64,000 bases of DNA from Oscarella lobularis (Eukaryota > Porifera > Homoscleromorpha > Homosclerophorida > Oscarellidae): the NCBI RefSeq assembly GCF_947507565.1, contig NC_089176.1, positions 3,100,001 to 3,164,000 of the forward strand. The letters are read 5' to 3'. Under the pieces are notes generated by a model that was not told the DNA's origin, made no database searches, and saw only the letters and a list, made by a program, of their open reading frames with translations. This document shows, piece by piece, positions 58,927-64,000 of the stretch. The first letter of the stretch is position 1, and every line of letters starts with the position of its first letter. The position numbers and the translations under genes were made by a program.

Positions 58927-59501
58927 TTTTTTCTCCGTTGATTTCGAATTGTGCGCGTGCGCTTTGCAAAATTTATAGGCACGTGGTGTATACATATCCT
59001 CATAAAACCGCGCCTACTGTACTGATTCTAATGTTGCATGCCAACATTTCCCATGATGTTGAGGCTTTAGCTTTTTAGGATACGCTCTGCACGCCAGCTT
59101 GCAGGCTAGCCCGCTCTGAGAATAAGATTCGGTGTTTCTAGGGTACAATTCTCGTCATATTTGACAGCTTTCCTCTCAGCAAGTCGACATCTTTGAGCCC
59201 ATCTTTCCTAAAAAGCTTGTTCGTAGGTGAGTCTTGCAAACCCATATGCTGCCAACGTGTCATCTCAAGGGTGCGGCCCGGCCCCTGCATGCCGCCCACG
59301 TACCGTAGACGTACGAGGTCTGCAGCCTGCAATTCATTTATCAGGAGTACGTGGCCTGCGTAGCTACTGTCAACAAAGAACTTCTAGCAGCTACGTGCTG
59401 ATAGGAGAAAAGTCTGCAAAAGCGTTCCGAAAACGTGAAAAAAGACCTTGCACGCCGTCTACACGTGATAGCGAGCTCCCGGAGGTAATCTCTTTCTCGT
59501 G
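58927..59501. other. Divergent intergenic region between DLGAP5-like and NDUFAB1
   Basis: Two housekeeping-type genes start outward from here (58926 leftward, 59502 rightward), so it is likely a shared promoter. No TATA box close to either ATG. No gene seen. Confidence 0.55.
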
Positions 59502-60227
<726 letters not shown>

Positions 60228-60423
60228 TTAGACGTTGCTGCTGCTGCTGCTGGTGTCAAGAATCTATGAGCTAAACTATTCCGTTCTTGTGTTTCCCTGT
60301 ACTGTAATTGCCATTGCTGTGTTTGCGCACGTATAGGTACTCTCATTACTATTTAATGAATAAATTGTCAATGCTGCACGTGTACTGTACCTTAGTCCAC
60401 GTCCTGCTTGGCAAGAACTCGCG

Positions 60424-62821
60424 CTATTTCCTCCGCGGCACCAATCGGCTTTTTCGTCTCAGACGGAGGTTGCTAGGAAAATCGTTCTCTTGCATCTGAA
60501 CACCTGACTGTCTTCTTTCACGTACTAGCAGTTCGACTGTGAGCAGATTGCTCAGTCGTTTGACTTCCTTCTGTTGGGCGAGAAGCTTGGCCGCTCGTTT
60601 TCTGTCTCGCACCGATTCGACGGCGTGTCGCACGTGTATTTTGTGTCTGTCTTGAGCAATCGACTTCCATAGGCTAAACGAAGCGCTATCATTACAGACT
60701 GGAGGACCAATTGTATTAGATTCGAAACCTCACCTCTGACAACCAGCTTTGGTGTCTCGAACATTCTGGAATGACTCGTGCAAGACGTCCTTGTATGTAG
60801 GAGCGTTTAGCGTAAGGTGTAGAGTCAAGAAAAAGAACAACTAAATATACTTCTATTCATGTCTAAAAAAATTGAAAGGGATATGGCGGTAGCTTTGTGA
60901 TCTGCGTTCGCTGCACCAGCTGGACCACTTCCGTGTCCGGCGCCATTCTGATGACTTTTCCGTAGTACGAAACCAACGGACTGTGCCCATTCAAATTAAA
61001 CAGGAAACGATCAAAATCTGGCCCTCGGCCAGCAGGACAAGACTATAGACAGTAATAGCTTAGTGCCCCCAAAAGATAAAAGAGACAAGAATCCGTACCT
61101 CCTTTGTCTTCTTCTTCTGCTGAATCCTGCTCCTCTGAGCCGAAGGCTTTTGAACCTTACTGGCAGTGCCGACTTCAACACTGATAGCCGATGCGTCCAT
61201 CTTATCCTTCGTGGCTGTTGACGTAGACTCTGGTGGCTGCGATTGATCGTCCATCACATGCGATGTGGACGCAGAGACCGTCGACTCCTCTTTTAAGCCG
61301 AGAAACTGAGCCAAATCTTGGCCTACATTGTGAGAAATCAGATAAAGCAATATTTCGTTAGGCAAATCTACCTCTTGCTTTGACCAGGTTCGTTTCTTTG
61401 CTCTTCTCTTGATCAGCAATCAGTTTGAACATGTTGACCGGTTCGAGTAAATCAAAATTCCACTTGAGCCACGTTCTCGGAACAGGCTGAATCCCTGATA
61501 AAGTCAGCCACCATTTATTTATATACACAATATAAATTTAGAGGTCTAATTTTACCTGTCATCCACAGGGAGACAAAGCTGCACAAGCCATTTCTAAAGT
61601 CTTCTCCGAATCGCTTGTAGGACGTCGGATACGCGACGCAGAACGTGTGATAAATGGCCTGGGCGATGCTGTCAGCATATCGCTACAAAACAGACACCAC
61701 AAATGCCATTTCTTACACACTGCACTCTTGCACACGGACCGTAAGAAATGGTTCTTTGAATTTGGGTTCTATTGGAAGTCTCAGAAATGCAACGTAGTTG
61801 AAGGCGGTTCGGTGGAATAGCTTGTCTTGTACTGACTGGTTAGGCTGCATTGTGTACGTTGCAACGCTGTAATTATAAATAGTTCCCTACGCGATTTTTT
61901 ACCTGGAATCTTTGGAGAAAGTACCACCAGAAACAATCAATAAAAATTGACACTGAAAACTCGCAGAGAAACAACCTCTCCCACTCTGCCTTGAAAGAAG
62001 GCTAAGGAGGACTCGAATGACTGTAAGTACGCATGTGGAGAAATTAAGTAGAACTTGCTTTTTTATGCAAATCGGTCTGGGCTTGAATCACGAGTTGGAG
62101 CTGCTTGCGTGCCTGAAGGACTCCAGGCAAAGGGGTAGGGCCCTCGTCGCTGTACCCGGGAAAGACAGCCAGCTAGACAGATATACAAGTAAAGGAGACA
62201 CGTAAGAAAGACGTGTACAATGTTACCTCGACTAGCACGGGCTCAGAAGAGCTCTTTTGATCTGGTGCACGTTTCTAGAGACAGACAGATTTTATACTTG
62301 AGAGCTGTACGTAGTCTTTGCCCGTACGTTTGCTGTTGACGGTTTTTCCACCTTTGCTGACTCCATTGCTGCAATTTGAAGAATAATTTATAATTTTGGC
62401 TATGTGGATCTAAATATCGTACCCATTTTTGTTGAAAAAACGCTGGCAAAATGACTCATTTCTCTCTCGTCTTTGTCTATCAAGCAATTCTCGATCAATC
62501 GAAGACAAAATACTGTAAGATTCGCCGTTTACCGTTTACTGACATTCCTGACATTCCTCTTATTTTCGAGTAAGAGTCGACGACCAGCAGGACGCTGTGG
62601 CATTTCAGTTCCTTCTCTAAATTGCTAATTTTTGCGTTCAGCGATTCGATCGAGCCGACTTCGTGTGCTAGACGCAAGGAATGCGATCGTTTCCTTTCTC
62701 CGTGCTCCTTCTTACGTCGATGAGCGGCTCGCTTTCGCTCGATTGCATCGCGAAGAGCCGCTCGACGACTTTCCTTCTCTAGTTCTTCGTCGTAGGCCCA
62801 AAGAGGACTTGGATCGTGCAT
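60424..62821 (-). CDS. FAM227-like: FAM227 family protein (FWWh domain)
   Basis: FAM227A/B are poorly known proteins, associated with cilia and sperm in vertebrates. About 13 exons, the first ones read as 62533-62821, 62423-62489, 62311-62368, 62227-62274, 62055-62172, 61903-62001; later ones near 61763-61850, 61565-61683, 61393-61495, 61099-61322, 60863-61043 and two more to 60424 (less certain). Start MHDPSPLWAYDEELEKESRR, then a charged coiled-coil-like helix. The diagnostic segment is SIFIDCFWWYFLQRFQ in the exon 61903-62001, followed by RYADSIAQAIYHTFCVAYP, TSYKRFGEDFRNGLC and TWLKWNFDLLEP. The C-terminus is basic with VESVRDRKRAAKLLAQQK. The A and B types cannot be separated by eye. It points at PGS1 across a short divergent gap. 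Confidence 0.75.
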
Positions 62822-63085
62822 CACGGACACATTTGCCCACAACGTAAACCACCGTAACTAGGGAAAGATCAATTGATCACGTGACTACAGATTTAATAAA
62901 AATGCGAATCTATTGGTTTTTTGTCAAGATGCGTAGATTATGGAGATCTGAACAAACAATTCTGGATCGATGATAGACATTTCCTCTTTTCCAAGAACGC
63001 AGGATATGTAGTCATACTACAGTACTGTAGCCACGTGCTTTGGCACGTGCTCGCGCACGTGAATACACAAAAGCGACTTGCCTTT

Positions 63086-64000
63086 ATGAAGTTGGCAGCG
63101 CGACGGCTCATTGCAACGAACCTGTTCACCCCTTCGAGATCGTATCCATCCTACCGAACGACCATGACAAACTGCGAATCCCTTCTTGATACAATCACCG
63201 CCCACGGCCCCATCTACCCAGTCGACGCAACGAAGATTCGCGTCCTACGAGATCCATCCGAGTTCTACGACGAACTAAAAGTGCGTGCCTAACGTTCCGA
63301 ATAGGAAGCAGAGAGAGAAAGACCTGTTTTGTAGACGAACATCGCAACGGCGAAACGTCGCATTCTTCTCGCGTCACTCTACCTCGGCACGGGCATCCGC
63401 GAACGCGAACTCGTGCGTCAGAGCGAAATCCGCTCTCAATTTCAATACCCGTCGTCTTTTATAGGTCGACAGCATAGCGCGTCGCCTCGAGGAATCGCCG
63501 ACGACTCGCGTCGACGTTCTACTCGATTGCATTCGCGGTTCGCGCGCCAGCGGCGGCGGCGGAAGCGGCGAAAAGGCGACGATGACGGAGAATTCGCGCA
63601 CCCTACTCGAGCCACTTCTACGTCGCCGCCCCGACCGCGTGACCGTCTCGCTCTATCACACGCCCAACATGCTTCGCATTGTCAAACGGCTTCTGCCTAA
63701 TAAATTCAAGGAGACGCTCGGTCTCCAGCACATGAAGGCGCTCGTTTTCGACGACACGCTTCTTTTAACGGGGTTAGGATTTTTGACGTCATAAATTATT
63801 AATTAAACGGTTTTGATTTGTGACGTCATAATTCTTTTTGTTTGAATTTTTAGCGCCAATTTGAGCGAGGATTATTTTACGAATCGTCAGGATCGATATA
63901 TCGTTGTTTCCGACGCGCCCCGATTGGCCGATTTTTGCGCGAGAATCGTCGACGTCGTCGCCGCTCACTCGTATCGACTTCAGAAGGACGGAACTCTCGC
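63086..64000 (+). CDS. PGS1: CDP-diacylglycerol--glycerol-3-phosphate 3-phosphatidyltransferase (3' cut by window)
   Basis: Makes phosphatidylglycerophosphate, the first committed step to cardiolipin in mitochondria. Exons: 63086-63280, 63335-63412, 63465-63772, 63854-64000 (continues past the window). Start MKLAARRLIATNLFTPSRSY resembles a mitochondrial presequence; an upstream open stretch has no ATG supporting it. Visible: RRILLASLYLGTGIRERELV, VDVLLDCIRGSR, NSRTLLEPLLRRRPDRVTV, LYHTPNMLRIVKRLLPNKFK, and the first phospholipase-D-type HKD site HMKALVFDDTLLLTGANLS followed by FTNRQDRYIV. A Gly/Ser-rich insert (SRASGGGGSGEK) after the RGSR motif is longer than I expect for the family. The second HKD site lies beyond the window. 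Confidence 0.93.

Overview
This window is eukaryotic nuclear DNA from an animal. Genes are split by many very short GT-AG introns (mostly about 45-70 bases), intergenic gaps are small, and the gene set is metazoan: receptor tyrosine kinases with fibronectin-III ectodomains, CDK5, a DLGAP5/HURP-like mitotic protein, NUDCD3, a FAM227 protein and an axonemal dynein. The compactness, the lineage-specific receptor kinases and the secreted CUB-like/Kunitz-like families suggest an early-branching animal, plausibly a homoscleromorph sponge of the Oscarella type. The organism is an inference; no marker gene fixes it. Exon coordinates were read by eye from splice signals and reading frame. Intron-rich genes are therefore given as whole spans, with exon lists in the evidence.

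Layout. 1-7148 (+): C-terminal half of an outer-arm axonemal dynein heavy chain. 7824-9313 (+): an unrecognised secreted Cys-rich gene. 9411-14498 and 15071-19584 (+): two tandem receptor tyrosine kinases (RTK-A, RTK-B). 19846-23356 (+): a SPIDR-like DNA-repair candidate. 23918-31292 (+): three paralogous secreted CUB-domain genes, separated by a 2.7 kb gap holding a palindromic element and a degenerate repeat. 31486-32864 (-): CDK5. 34570-36158 (+): a secreted protein with a two-disulfide Kunitz-like domain. 36711-42862 (-): a third receptor tyrosine kinase of the same family (RTK-C). 43279-50827 (+): four more secreted CUB-like genes, three of them carrying Kunitz-like domains; the first two lie in a recent 2.25 kb tandem duplication. 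51081-54380 (+): two tandem trimethyllysine/gamma-butyrobetaine dioxygenase paralogues. 54544-64000: housekeeping genes NUDCD3 (-), DLGAP5-like (-), NDUFAB1 (+), FAM227-like (-) and PGS1 (+, cut by the window end).

The most unusual part is 9.4-51 kb. Three receptor kinases with an anosmin-like Cys-rich N-terminus are interleaved with eight secreted proteins. Five of these eight contain or imply furin-type basic sites and a CUB-like fold, and four of them end in Kunitz-like modules that consistently lack the reactive-site disulfide. Several of these genes have a TATA box close to the start codon, unlike the receptor and housekeeping genes. Whether the secreted proteins and receptors work together is not shown by the sequence; their proximity is the only hint.
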